Assembly: GCA_947471745.1 (NCBI GenBank)
Contig: CANJKZ010000174.1
Location: 2,983,501 to 3,047,500, forward strand
Direction of reading: 5' to 3'
Length of the DNA stretch: 64,000 nucleotides
Source: Closterium sp. Naga37s-1
Lineage: Eukaryota > Streptophyta > Zygnematophyceae > Desmidiales > Closteriaceae
Shown here: positions 1 to 9,423 of the stretch, piece after piece
Layout: every line of letters begins with the position of its first letter
Position numbering within the stretch: position 1 is the stretch's first letter
The notes under the pieces: generated by a model
Databases searched by the model: none
What the model was told of the DNA's origin: nothing
The model's input: only the letters and a program-made list of their open reading frames with translations
Made by a program: the position numbers and the translations under genes

Positions 1-1
1 G

Positions 2-3000
2 CCACAGCAGCTTCGTGAGTGGTACGCAGGGCGTCAGGGGTCTGGGGGTGCTGGTCCCTGTACCTACGTCCTGCGCACCGGCGACCGCACTGGAGAGCAG
101 TGTGGCGGCCTGCACGCCACCCAGCGCTGCTTCGGTCGCCTGACTGACGCCTCGCGTACCCAGTTCCCTGACGCCACTGAGATCCCTCGCTGGGGTGATC
201 TGCTCAAGTCGGGTGTTGCTATCTTTGATCTTGACTTTGATGCTATTCTTGCTGCCATGTATGATGTGTCTATTAGTGCTGAGGGTGACTGTTACGTGTG
301 TGTTCCGCCTGACCCGGGCATTGAGGCTGCTGCTCTAGGTGCTCGTGAGTCTGCTGCTCCAGGTGCTAGTGAGTCTGCTGCTCTAGGTGCTGGTGAGTCT
401 GCTCTCTCAGGTACCGCGTCGGCTCAGGTCTTGCACACCTTCACCCTTGACTCGGGTGCTTCCCGCTCCTTCTTTCGAGACCGCACCACCCTTACGCCGC
501 TCAGTCGGCCGGTTGCGGTCTCCCTGGCAGACCCCTCTGGGGGTCCTGTTCTTGCTCGCTACTCCACTGTCCTCCCGTGTCCGGCGGCCCCGTCCGGCTC
601 CCTGTCTGGTCTCTACCTCCCCTCGTTCTCTACGAACTTGGTGAGTGGTGCTGACCTTCAGGATGCAGGGGTTGACCAGTTCACTCCGGCGCGTCAGCGA
701 GTGACCCACTGCACGTGTGCTCAGACGGGCCGCCACTTGGCCACGTTTACCCGTCGACCGGGGTCGAGCCTGTACACACTGACCACAGAGTCTCCCCTGG
801 TTGCTGCGTCTGGTCAGGTAGCTGCGTCGAGTCAGGTGTTTGCTGCCGCGTCTCGGTCAGGTCCTGAGTCTGCCCCCTGCTCGTGTCGCCTCCTGTCCCA
901 CCAGACCCTCCTCTGGCACCACCGCCTTGGTCACCCCTCCTTGCCTCGTCTCCGAGGCATGGCCTCTCGTGTCCTTGTCTCTGGTCTCCCCCGGTCCCTC
1001 CCTCCCCTTCCCCCGGGGCCTGCCCCTACCTGCGTTCCCTGCGTCGAGGGGCGGCAGCGCGCCGCTCCTCACTCCTCCGAGTTTCCCCCGACAGAGGCTC
1101 CACTGCAGACTCTCCACATGGACGTGTGGGGCCCAGCCCGCGTCCGTGGACAGGGTCACGAGCGTTACTTCCTGCTGGTGGTTGACGACTACTCGCGTTA
1201 CACCACAGTCTTCCCCTTGCGCAGCAAGGGTGAGGTCACTGAGGTGTTGATCGACTGGATCCGCGTTGCTCGTCTCCAGCTCAGAGAGCGTTTTGGCTCG
1301 GACGTTCCTGTTCTGCGTCTGCACTCCGACAGAGGCGGAGAGTTTTCCTCCGACCTTCTGCGAGCCTTCTGTCGTGCGGAGGGCATCCGCCAGACGTTCA
1401 CGCTTCCGGCCTCTCCACAGCAAAATGGGATTGCTGAGCGCCGCATTGGCATGGTCATGGATGTCGCTCGTACCTCCATGATCCATGCGGCTGCTCCCCA
1501 TTTTCTGTGGCCGTTCGCGGTTCAGTACGCGGCGCATCAGATCAACCTTCAGCCCTGGGTCTCCCTGCCGGAGACCTCCCCTACTCTGCGGTGGACGGGG
1601 AAGGTTGGTGATGCGTCTGCGTTCCGTGTCTGGGGATCTCGAGCTTTCGTCCGAGACTTGTCTGCGGACAAGCTGTCCTCCCGTGCTGTTCCTTGCGTCT
1701 TTCTCGGCTTTCCCCCTGACGCGCCTGGTTGGCTGTTTTACCACCCCACCTCGCGTCGTGTTCTGTCCTCCCAGGACGTCACGTTTGACGAGTCGGTTCC
1801 GTACTACCGTCTCTTCCCCTACCGCACTGCTCCCCTTCCCCCCCCGCCGCTCTTCCTCGCGCCCGTTCCCCCCCCGGTAGACCCCCTCCCCCCTCAGGGT
1901 CCTGCCCCCTCAGGTGTGTCCCAGGTAGATGCAGTCGAGCCTGTCGAGGTAGCTGTTGACTCTGGTGCTTCAGGGGGTGCTGAGCCTGAGCGTGCGGAGC
2001 CTGGGGGTGCTGGGTCTGGGGGTGCTGAGCCTGAGCGTGTGGAGCTTGGGGGTGCTGGGTCTGGGGGTGCTGAGCCTGAGGGTGCTGCTTCTGGGGGTGC
2101 TGAGCCTGAGCGTGTGGAGACTAGGGGTGCTGAGCCTGGGGTTGTTGCGAGTGGGGGTGCGGAGCCTACCGGTGCTGGACCTGGAGGTCCTTCGGGTGCT
2201 TTGTCCCAACGGGAGCTTCCCTCTCCACAGGAGCTGCGCGAGTGGTTTGCTCGGCGCTGGAGCCGTACTGCTGGAGCTGGAGGTGCTGCCGGTGCTGGAG
2301 GTTCTGCTGCTGCTGGAGCCGGTACTGGAGGTTCTGCTTCTGCTGGGGGTGCTGGAGTCACGGGTCCCGGAGGTGCTCGTCCTGGAGGTACTGGAGCTGC
2401 TGGGCCTGGTGGTGCTCCTGGTGCTGGAGCTACTGGTGGAGCTGGAGCTGGTGGTGCTACTGGAGTGAGTGCTACTGGAGGTACTGGAGCCGGAGCTGCT
2501 GTGTCTGCCGGTGGTCCTGCTGGAGCTGGAGCTGCAGGAGGTACTGGAGCTGGTGGTGCTGCTGGAGTGAGTGCTACTGGAGGTACTGGAGCCGGAGCTG
2601 CTGTGTCTGCCGGTGGTCCTGCTGGAGCTGGAGCTGCTGGAGGTACTGGAGCTGGTGGTGCTGCTGGAGTTGGAGCTGACGCTGCGGGTGCTGGTGTTGT
2701 CCCTGCTGGTTCTGGAGGTACTGCGCGGCCGAGGCCGTACTTTGTTCCACTCCTTGAGCAGGTTCTTGGTCTTCCACCTTCTTCTAGTACTGCTCCGTCT
2801 TTAGAGTGTCGACCGCCTGTCCAGTCCGAGTCACAGTTACAGCTGGCCTCCCCTCTCCCTGCTCCTTCTCCCTACGCTGGTCCTACTGGAGGTCTTGCTG
2901 AGCGTCGTGAGCCTGAGTCGCGTCCTGCGTCCCCTGTTCGTGCTGCTCGCACTAGTCGTCGTGCTCCTCGTCAGCGTCCTCCTGCGGTCCCTAGCACGCA

Positions 3001-4990
3001 TCAGATGGCACTGCGTCCTTCCACTGCGTCACAGCGTGTCCCTTTACCGTCTCCTCCAGCGTCCTCTCTTCCTACTCTTCCTGACCCGGAGTCTGACTCC
3101 CTTCGTGCTGCCAGCCCTACTGTCACGCGTTTCCTAGCCACTGTTGTCACTGACCCTTCCTTTGAGTCCACTGCTGCGTCTGCCTTAGTTGCCAAGCTTG
3201 TCGACTTTGCTGCTCACTGTCGTCTAGACTACGCCGCTAGTCTTGTTGCTGAGTCTGCGTCTGTCTGTCCTCCATCCGTCGGGGGTGAGTGTGCTCTTAG
3301 CACGGACGTCCTTGAGGACAGACAGGTGGAGTTCCAGTGTTTTGCTGCTGCTTTACCTCATCTCGTGTCCACACTGCTTGCCCCTGAGGGAGACCCGGAT
3401 GCACCAGACATCCCGACCCCGCGCTCTTACGCAGAGGCGATAGAGGGTCCTTACTCCTCTCAGTGGCAGGCAGCCATGGATGCCGAGATGGCTTCCTGGA
3501 AGTCCACCGGCACCTACGTCGACGAGGCTCCCCCTCCTGGGGCGAACATCGTCAGTGGCATGTGGATTTTCAGGGTGAAGCGGCCGCCGGGTTCTCCGCC
3601 TGTCTTCAAGGCGCGTTACGTGGCTCGAGGCTTCAGTCAGCGGCAGGGAGTTGACTACTTTCAGACCTTCTCCCCGACCCCGAAGATGACCGCTCTTCGG
3701 GTTCTGTTGCACGTCGCTGCTCAGCGTGACTACGAGCTTCACTCCCTTGACTTCAGCACTGCTTTCCTACAGGGCAGCCTGCACGAGGAGATCTGGCTGC
3801 GCCGCCCACCTGGCTTCACTGGGTCGTTTCCTCCTGGTACCCAGTGGAGCCTCCGGCGGCCAGTCTACGGTCTCCGCCAGGCGCCCCGTGAGTGGCACGA
3901 CACACTGAGGACTACGCTTGCGGCTCTTGGGTTTGCTCCTTCCACTGCTGACCCGTCGCTGTTTCTTCGCACCGACACTGTGCTGCCGCCGTTCTACATC
4001 CTCGTGTACGTCGACGACTTGGTGTTTTCTACGGCTGACACTGCTGGACTCGCCCACGTGAAGTCCGAGCTGCAGAAGAGACACACGTGCACAGACCTGG
4101 GTGAACTGCGCAGCTATCTTGGCTTGCAGATCACTCGGGACAGAGCACGGCGCACCATTACCCTGACTCAGTCACACATGGTGCAGCAGGTCCTTCAGCG
4201 CTTCGACTTCACGTACTCTTCGCCTCAGGCCACTCCTCTGTCTAGTCGCCACTCGCTCTCAGCTCTGCCTTCGGATGAGTCCGTAGAGCCGAGTGGCCCG
4301 TACCCAGAGCTTGTTGGCTGCTTCATGTACCTGATGACCTGCACTCGACCTGACCTGGCATACCCTCTTAGCATCTTGGCACGCTATGTTGCTCCTGGGA
4401 GACACCGACCAAAGCACATGGCTGCAGCGAAGAGGGTGTTGCGCTACTTGTGCAGTACGTTGGGCATGGGGCTAGTGCTTGGAGGGCGGAGTCCAGTGGT
4501 CCTCACTGGTCACGCAGATGCGTCTTGGGTTGACGACCTGGCTACTCAGCGGTCGTCACAGGGTTACACCTTCAGCCTTGGTTCCGGCTCTGTTTCGTGG
4601 CGGTCCACTCGCTCGTCTTCTGTTCTCAGCTCCAGCTGTGAGGCTGAGATCTACGCAGGGGCCATGGCTGCACAGGAGTTACGCTGGCTCACCTACCTGC
4701 TGACTGACCTCGGTGAGCCGCCTCTTTCTCCTCCGGTTTTGTACGTAGACAACAAGGCCATGCTGGCCTTGTGTCGGGAGCACAGACTGGAGCACAGAAC
4801 GAAGCACATTTCTCTGCGCTACTTCCTTGCTCGAGAGTTGCAGCAGCGTGGTCAGCTTCGTCTTGCTTACGTGGCCTCTCAGGCCAACACTGCTGATATC
4901 TTCACCAAGGCACTTCAGCCTTGTGATCATCAGCGCTTCTGTACTATGCTAGGTCTTGTGCCTACTTTGCCTCACTTGCTTACCTCTTGA
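2..4990 (+). CDS. copia gag-pol polyprotein (A), intact frame, N-terminus outside window
   Basis: One frame is open from base 2 to the TGA at 4988-4990; an internal ATG lies at 257. Order seen: the end of gag, with a Cys/His-containing segment (nt 59-150) where a zinc knuckle would lie; aspartic protease DSGA at 449; GAG-pre-integrase HHRLGH near 917; integrase catalytic Asp at 1121, Asp at 1328 (HSDRGGEF) and Glu at 1436 (QNGIAER). A Gly/Ala/Glu-rich spacer follows (about 1950-2730). Reverse transcriptase has Asp at 3749 (DFSTAFLQG) and YVDD at 4007-4018. RNase H has GHADAS near 4509, SCEAE near 4636 and YVDN near 4743. The product would copy element RNA into cDNA in virus-like particles and integrate it. 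All catalytic residues are present, so it could be active, but expression cannot be judged from sequence. Confidence 0.93.
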   Translation, partial: PQQLREWYAGRQGSGGAGPCTYVLRTGDRTGEQCGGLHATQRCFGRLTDASRTQFPDATEIPRWGDLLKSGVAIFDLDFDAILAAMYDVSISAEGDCYVCVPPDPGIEAAALGARESAAPGASESAALGAGESALSGTASAQVLHTFTLDSGASRSFFRDRTTLTPLSRPVAVSLADPSGGPVLARYSTVLPCPAAPSGSLSGLYLPSFSTNLVSGADLQDAGVDQFTPARQRVTHCTCAQTGRHLATFTRRPGSSLYTLTTESPLVAASGQVAASSQVFAAASRSGPESAPCSCRLLSHQTLLWHHRLGHPSLPRLRGMASRVLVSGLPRSLPPLPPGPAPTCVPCVEGRQRAAPHSSEFPPTEAPLQTLHMDVWGPARVRGQGHERYFLLVVDDYSRYTTVFPLRSKGEVTEVLIDWIRVARLQLRERFGSDVPVLRLHSDRGGEFSSDLLRAFCRAEGIRQTFTLPASPQQNGIAERRIGMVMDVARTSMIHAAAPHFLWPFAVQYAAHQINLQPWVSLPETSPTLRWTGKVGDASAFRVWGSRAFVRDLSADKLSSRAVPCVFLGFPPDAPGWLFYHPTSRRVLSSQDVTFDESVPYYRLFPYRTAPLPPPPLFLAPVPPPVDPLPPQGPAPSGVSQVDAVEPVEVAVDSGASGGAEPERAEPGGAGSGGAEPERVELGGAGSGGAEPEGAASGGAEPERVETRGAEPGVVASGGAEPTGAGPGGPSGALSQRELPSPQELREWFARRWSRTAGAGGAAGAGGSAAAGAGTGGSASAGGAGVTGPGGARPGGTGAAGPGGAPGAGATGGAGAGGATGVSATGGTGAGAAVSAGGPAGAGAAGGTGAGGAAGVSATGGTGAGAAVSAGGPAGAGAAGGTGAGGAAGVGADAAGAGVVPAGSGGTARPRPYFVPLLEQVLGLPPSSSTAPSLECRPPVQSESQLQLASPLPAPSPYAGPTGGLAERREPESRPASPVRAARTSRRAPRQRPPAVPSTHQMALRPSTASQRVPLPSPPASSLPTLPDPESDSLRAASPTVTRFLATVVTDPSFESTAASALVAKLVDFAAHCRLDYAASLVAESASVCPPSVGGECALSTDVLEDRQVEFQCFAAALPHLVSTLLAPEGDPDAPDIPTPRSYAEAIEGPYSSQWQAAMDAEMASWKSTGTYVDEAPPPGANIVSGMWIFRVKRPPGSPPVFKARYVARGFSQRQGVDYFQTFSPTPKMTALRVLLHVAAQRDYELHSLDFSTAFLQGSLHEEIWLRRPPGFTGSFPPGTQWSLRRPVYGLRQAPREWHDTLRTTLAALGFAPSTADPSLFLRTDTVLPPFYILVYVDDLVFSTADTAGLAHVKSELQKRHTCTDLGELRSYLGLQITRDRARRTITLTQSHMVQQVLQRFDFTYSSPQATPLSSRHSLSALPSDESVEPSGPYPELVGCFMYLMTCTRPDLAYPLSILARYVAPGRHRPKHMAAAKRVLRYLCSTLGMGLVLGGRSPVVLTGHADASWVDDLATQRSSQGYTFSLGSGSVSWRSTRSSSVLSSSCEAEIYAGAMAAQELRWLTYLLTDLGEPPLSPPVLYVDNKAMLALCREHRLEHRTKHISLRYFLARELQQRGQLRLAYVASQANTADIFTKALQPCDHQRFCTMLGLVPTLPHLLTS
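1950..2730 (+). repeat. Gly/Ala-rich coding repeat between integrase and RT (A)
   Basis: The first part consists of GGTGCTGAGCCTG-type units coding for GGAEPE(R/G). The second consists of GGAGCTGG-type units coding for GAGGAAGAGG-like protein. A block of about 105 bp is duplicated within 2460-2660. The frame is kept throughout this copy. Equivalent spacers in D, E, F and I differ in length and unit order. Confidence 0.85.
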
Positions 4991-5194
4991 CTTACCTGTA
5001 CTGTGATCTATATATACCTGCACTTGCTTGTTTACCTTTATATATATACTTTTGCATGTGAACTGGCCTTGTGGCCTTTGAACCTGTGCTCGGAATGTGT
5101 GGTGACGTTGTGATCCACCCTGAGCTTGCTTTGTTTTGCTTTGCTTGACTGGTCTTGTGACCCCTTGTTCTCCCCCACTTTGCCTATGGGGGTG
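4991..5194 (+). other. 3' untranslated region of element A
   Basis: AT-rich stretch with several TATATATA runs, then a segment conserved in C, D, E, F and I (ACTGGCCTTGTGGCC, GATCCACCCTGAGCTTGC) and the purine tract before the LTR. No gene is seen. Confidence 0.7.
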
Positions 5195-5321
5195 TGTCGA
5201 ATGTTAATCACATAGCCTGTTTAGTCTGTAGTGGGGTAGACACTATGGGGTACAGTCTCTTAGGGTTTCATATTTGTACCCAACTCATTTTCTAGTCAAT
5301 TCATTCCTGTTAATTCTCACA
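5195..5321 (+). repeat. 3' LTR of element A (127 bp)
   Basis: Begins TGTCGAATG after a GGGGGTG tract and ends TTCTCACA. It contains the family signature GTAGTGGGGTAGACACTA(T/A)GGGGTAC, also present in F's LTRs. The unrelated pol sequence starting at 5322 fixes the right end. Confidence 0.88.
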
Positions 5322-6236
5322 GTCGGAGCTGCAGAAGAGACACACCTGCACGGGCCTGGGTTTATCTTGGCTTGCAGATCACCCGGGATAGAGCACGGTG
5401 CACCATCACCCTGACTCAGTCGCACATGGTGCACCAAGTCCTTCAGCAATTCGGATTCTGGTACTCCTCGCCACAGTTCACTCCTCTGCCTACCGGTCAC
5501 TCGCTCTCAGCTCCACCTTCGGACGAGTCCGTAGAGCCGAGTGGCCCGTATCGAGAGCTTGTGGGCTGCCTCACGTACCTGATGACCTGCACTCAATCTG
5601 ACCTTGCCTACCCTCTTAGCATCCTGGCACGCTACGTTGCGCCCGGGAGACACCGACCAGAGCACTGGGAGGCCGCTAAGAGGGTGTTGCGCTACTTGTG
5701 CAGTACTTTGGGCATGGGGCTCGTGCTTGGAGGATGGGGTTTAGTTGTCCTCACTGGACACGCAGACGCTTCTTGGGTTGACGACTTGGCTACGCAGCGG
5801 TCGTCACAGGGTTACACTTTCAGCCTTGGCTCCGGCTCTGTTTCTTGGCGGTCTACGCGCTCGTCTTCTGTTCTCAGTTCTAGTTGTGAGGCTGAGATCT
5901 ACGCAGGGGCCATGGCTGCACAGGAGTTACGCTGGCTCACCTACCTGCTGACTGACTTGGGAGAGCGGCCTCTTTCTTCTCCAGTTTTGTACGTAGACAA
6001 CAAGGCCATGATTGCCTTGTGTCAGGAGCACAGACTGGAGCACAGAACAAAGCACATCGCTCTGCGTTACTTCCTTGCTCGAGAGCTGCAGCAGCGTGGT
6101 CCTTCGTCTTGCTTACGTGGCCACTCGGGCCAACACTGCCGATATGTTCACCAAGGCACTTCAGTTTGGTGATCATCATCGTTTCTGTATTGTTTTAGGC
6201 CTTGTGCCCGCTTTGCCTCACTTGCTCACTGCGTGA
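5322..6236 (+). pseudogene. copia pol remnant B (RT tail and RNase H)
   Basis: Closely matches A's RT end and RNase H: LTQSHMVHQVLQQF, GHADASWVDDLATQ, SCEAEIYAG, YVDNKAM, ANTADMFTKAL. It lacks everything upstream because element A interrupts it. A short deletion near 5360 removes part of the motif preceding YLGLQ. A 2-nt deletion near 6101 shifts the frame in the last third of RNase H. The frame ends at the TGA at 6234-6236. No polypurine tract or LTR follows, so the 3' end is lost. Confidence 0.88.
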
Positions 6237-7314
6237 CTTTGCTTGTACTGTTATCTATATATATACCTGCATGCTTACACTTGCTAGGGTATGATCAGTA
6301 TACTGTTTGTTCTCTTTTATATAAATCTGCATGTAAAGTGGCGTTGTGGCCATTTGCTTGTGCTCAGAATATGTGGTGAGTACATTACATATGTATTTGA
6401 AGGATGCATTACAATTATAAGGTGAGTACATCCACAGTCGTAACTGTAAGGGGGAAAGGACCAGGTAGACAGGAGGCCTACACCGCCCTTCCTTGGCAAA
6501 CTATGTTGGATGGAAGACAGTTCTCGGGTTGGCCCACACCACGCCCTACGATATCATGATTTTTCCCCCAAAATTCCTGATTTTCCAGTGTTGGGGGGGC
6601 TGATTTTTCAGCCTTTAGGGGCCAGATGACTCTGAACTTTCAGGTTTTTTTTTTGAAGGGACACTGATTACACTACGTTGTAACGAAACTGACATTGAAA
6701 GCGATTCCTACGCGTTCCGAGTGTAGTTGCCCGGAAGTACAGGGAATCTCAGATTCTCGCGGTGTCAGCACCGCCTGGCGGTGACTACCAGACAAATTTG
6801 CTCCGTGTTATTCGCTTTGAGGGCTGCTTTGTTGGCGCGCTTGGTCCAATCATTGGCCACTTTTCCAGCATTATGTGGGTTGACCAATGACAAGGTTGCA
6901 ACTGATCGATGCTGGCAGGCTGCGATGCGAGGGTTTCTGGCCCATTGCTTGCACCTGTGGTCCTGTGGCCCGTTTTGTCTAAGTCGTGCTGGCAAGCACT
7001 GTTGCATCCACGCCGCCCAGCCATGCTACCTACCATCCAGGCTCTCATCCCATTCTGCTCCATGCTTTCCTTCCATTCGCTTGGGGTTTCATCGCGTTCC
7101 TGCCTAGTGTTATCTTATTTTAAGTTCAATATCAGCCTTTACAAAAACGAAACACTGATGCATAAGACTTTTTTTTAAAGGTTACACTGAATTTTCAGGC
7201 TTTTTTTTTTTGGGACACTGACGATCAGAGATTCTACACAGAGGGACCCTGATGCATTAACGTGCCTAAAAGTGAATCATAGGCCCTAGCCCACACCGAT
7301 CTAAACCCCTCCTT

Positions 7315-7476
7315 TCACGTCAGCGTGTCCTCATCCTGGAAAATCCGGCTCAGCATCATAGCCTCGTCCTTCGCCAGATGGGGCCAGCATTTCACCGCCC
7401 CCTCCGTCTCCGCTTCTGCCACTTGTTTCTTGCATGCACTGTAGATTCTGACCAGGGCTGATTTTGTCAGACTATT
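7315..7476 (-). pseudogene. unrecognised C-terminal protein fragment
   Basis: On the minus strand 53 codons end at a TGA (7315-7317). The peptide has ordinary, non-repetitive composition, including QVAEAETEGAVKCWPHLAKD and AMMLSRIFQDEDTLT, unlike the surrounding low-complexity DNA. A stop lies directly upstream, and no start or splice acceptor was identified. It could be the tail of a decayed transposon protein or host exon. I do not recognise the family. Confidence 0.3.
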
Positions 7477-7479
7477 TTA

Positions 7480-7740
7480 GTATGATTGTCTGAAATTTCA
7501 TACATTTTTTTCTGATATTCCTGATTTTTCAGAGTTGTTTGTTTTTCAATAATGAGTGCAGGCCCCCAGAAGTCAGAGAAATTTCTCTTATTTGCCTTAA
7601 AAACTCTGATATTTCAGCCTTTTTTCTTAGTGAACTCTGAAAGTTCAGAGTTTTTTTTGCTGTGAACTCTGAACATTCAGAAAAAGTTTCTAGGCCTTGT
7701 CTGAAATTTCAGCCTTTTTCTCAGAGTGTACTCTGATTCA
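7480..7740. repeat. cluster of TCTGA...TCAGA imperfect palindromes
   Basis: At least seven short inverted repeats share the core CTCTGA-N(2-6)-TCAGAG. The best is 7633-7652, with 9-bp arms AACTCTGAA/TTCAGAGTT around AG. The same motif set recurs at 24860-25270. Confidence 0.55.
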
Positions 7741-7858
7741 TGAGCATTTTAGTGGGCACCTACTCTCATTATGCATATGCGAAATCTTGTCAAAGTACAA
7801 TCTTACTTGTAGGCTATAGTGGGGCACTCCTTATGGGGTACAAGAATTCTAGGGTTAG

Positions 7859-7991
7859 TGTCAAATTATATGTTTACTACTATCTAGGCTGTAGTGGGTT
7901 TAGCCTTAGGGGGTACAGTAAGTTGCTTGACACTTCATTGTATCCCCCTCCTTGCCCTAATCCATCTCATTCCTTCCTACCGATCTCAACA
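7859..7991 (+). repeat. 5' LTR of element C (133 bp)
   Basis: Starts TGTCAAATTATATG, ends CGATCTCAACA, and is followed by primer binding site TGGTATTAAGAGCC at 7992. The 3' copy at 11283-11393 differs at a few bases and lacks the last 22 bp. Confidence 0.88.
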
Positions 7992-9423
7992 TGGTATTAA
8001 GAGCCATTAGGTCCTTAGGAACAGATTTTAAAAAAGGCCCATAGTTAAGTCTTCGATTTCCTGCCCGAATCGCGCCCCTAGGCGCGCCACTTTTTTATCC
8101 TTCCCGAATCGGGACCTTAGGCACGTCGATTTTCTGCCCGAATCGCGCCCCTAGGCACGTCGGTTTTCCTGCCCAAATCGCGCCCCTAGAAGCGACGGTT
8201 TTCCTGCCCGAATCGCGACCTTAGGCACGACGAATTTCTGCCCGTATCGCGCCCGTAGGCGCGTCGATTGTCCTGCCCTTCCAGCACGCGCCTGCCCTGC
8301 AAATGCTACCCACGCGCTGCCCTGCCCCGCCCACGCGCGGCTGTCCTGCCCTGCCCTACACACTGTCTTGCGCCGCCCGCGAGCGCCTGCCCTGCGCTCT
8401 TCCAGCGACCCGCACCCGCGCTAGTCATGCCCTGCCCTAAGCGCTGCCTTGCGCCGCCCGCAAGCGCCTGCCCTGCGCTCTGCCAGCGACCCGCACCCGC
8501 GCTAGCCCGCCCTGCCCTATGCGCTGCCCTGCGCCGCCCGCGAGCGCCTGCCCTGCGCCCTGCCAGCGACCCGCACTAGCGCTAGCCCACCCCTACCCAG
8601 CATCCTGCGCGCTGCCCTGCCCTGCAGCCCGCGCGACGACCTGCCTTGCAGCGCGCGCGCTGCCTTGCCCATGCACCCGATGCCAGCGCCCTACCAGCTG
8701 CTGTGCCCGCGCGCTGCTTGCATAGTCAGTGCGCTGCCTGCGCGCGCCTTGCCTGCGCTGCAGCTGCTGCTAAGCTACTGCTGCCGCTTGCCTCGAGCGT
8801 GCCCTGCCCTGCCGTGGGCTGCTGCGCTGCTGCTACTGCCTGCGCTGCTGCTACTGCTGCGCTGCTGCTACTGCTCTGCTGCTGCTGCCGCTAGGCTGCT
8901 GCTGCTGCTGTTGCTGCTAGGCTGCTGCTACTGCCTGAGTTGCTGCTGCCGCCTGTGCTGCTGCTGCCGCCTGCGCTGCTGCTGCCACCTGTGCTGCTAC
9001 TGTTGCGCTGCTGCTGCTGCTCAGCTGCTGCTGCTAGGCTGCTGCTGCTGCCTGAGCTGCTGATGCCGCCTGCGTTGCTGCTACCGCCTGAGCTGCTGCT
9101 GCCGCCTGCGCTGCTGCTGCCGCCTGCGCCGCTGCTGCCACCTGTGCTGCTGCTGTTGCGCTGTTGCTGTTGCTAGGCTGCTGCTGCCACCTGAGCTGCT
9201 GCTGCCGCCTGAGCTGCTATTGCCGCCTGCGCTGCTGCTGCCACCTGTGCTGCTACTGCTGCGCTGATGCTGCTGCTAAGCTGTTGCTCCTGCCTAAGCT
9301 ACTGCTGCTGCTAGGCTGCTGCTGCCGTCTGAGCTGCTGCTGCCATCTGCGCTGTTGCTGCCACCTGTGCTGCCGCTGGTGCGGTAACTGCCGCTCCTGC
9401 TGCTTGCTGTTGTTCCTGCTGCT
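7992..9423 (+). repeat. GC-rich repeat leader of element C
   Basis: Three repeat blocks lie between the primer site and gag. Bases 8040-8280 are degenerate units with GAATCGCGCCCCTAGGC. Bases 8371-8590 are three units of about 80 bp. Bases 8750-9420 are a long imperfect CTG/CTGCCG trinucleotide array. Long open frames here are a by-product of triplet repetition. Confidence 0.8.

Larger units (their letters stand above)
1..5321 (+). mobile_element. Ty1/copia LTR retrotransposon A (5' end outside window)
   Basis: The element enters from the left edge inside gag and runs through pol to a 127-bp 3' LTR (5195-5321, TGTCGA...CTCACA). A purine-rich tract ending in GGGGGTG lies immediately before the LTR. 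It is the only copia copy here with an unbroken frame, so it is probably the youngest. Just past its LTR the sequence resumes inside the reverse-transcriptase region of another copia (B). This means A landed in B's coding region, and GTCGG (5322-5326) should be the right-hand target duplication. The left one lies outside the window. Confidence 0.93.
6237..7787. other. non-coding stretch, mostly AT-rich
   Basis: Bases 6237-6380 are the 3' UTR of remnant B. The rest has poly-T runs (6640, 7170, 7200), scattered TCTGA/TCAGA half-palindromes and one short minus-strand coding-like fragment (7315-7476). No tRNA, convincing gene or LTR was found up to 7787. Confidence 0.5.

Noticed and set aside
2242-2804. 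Trp/Cys- and Leu-rich frames inside the A polyprotein
   Set aside because: Alternate-frame reads of the Gly/Ala repeat in the real pol frame.
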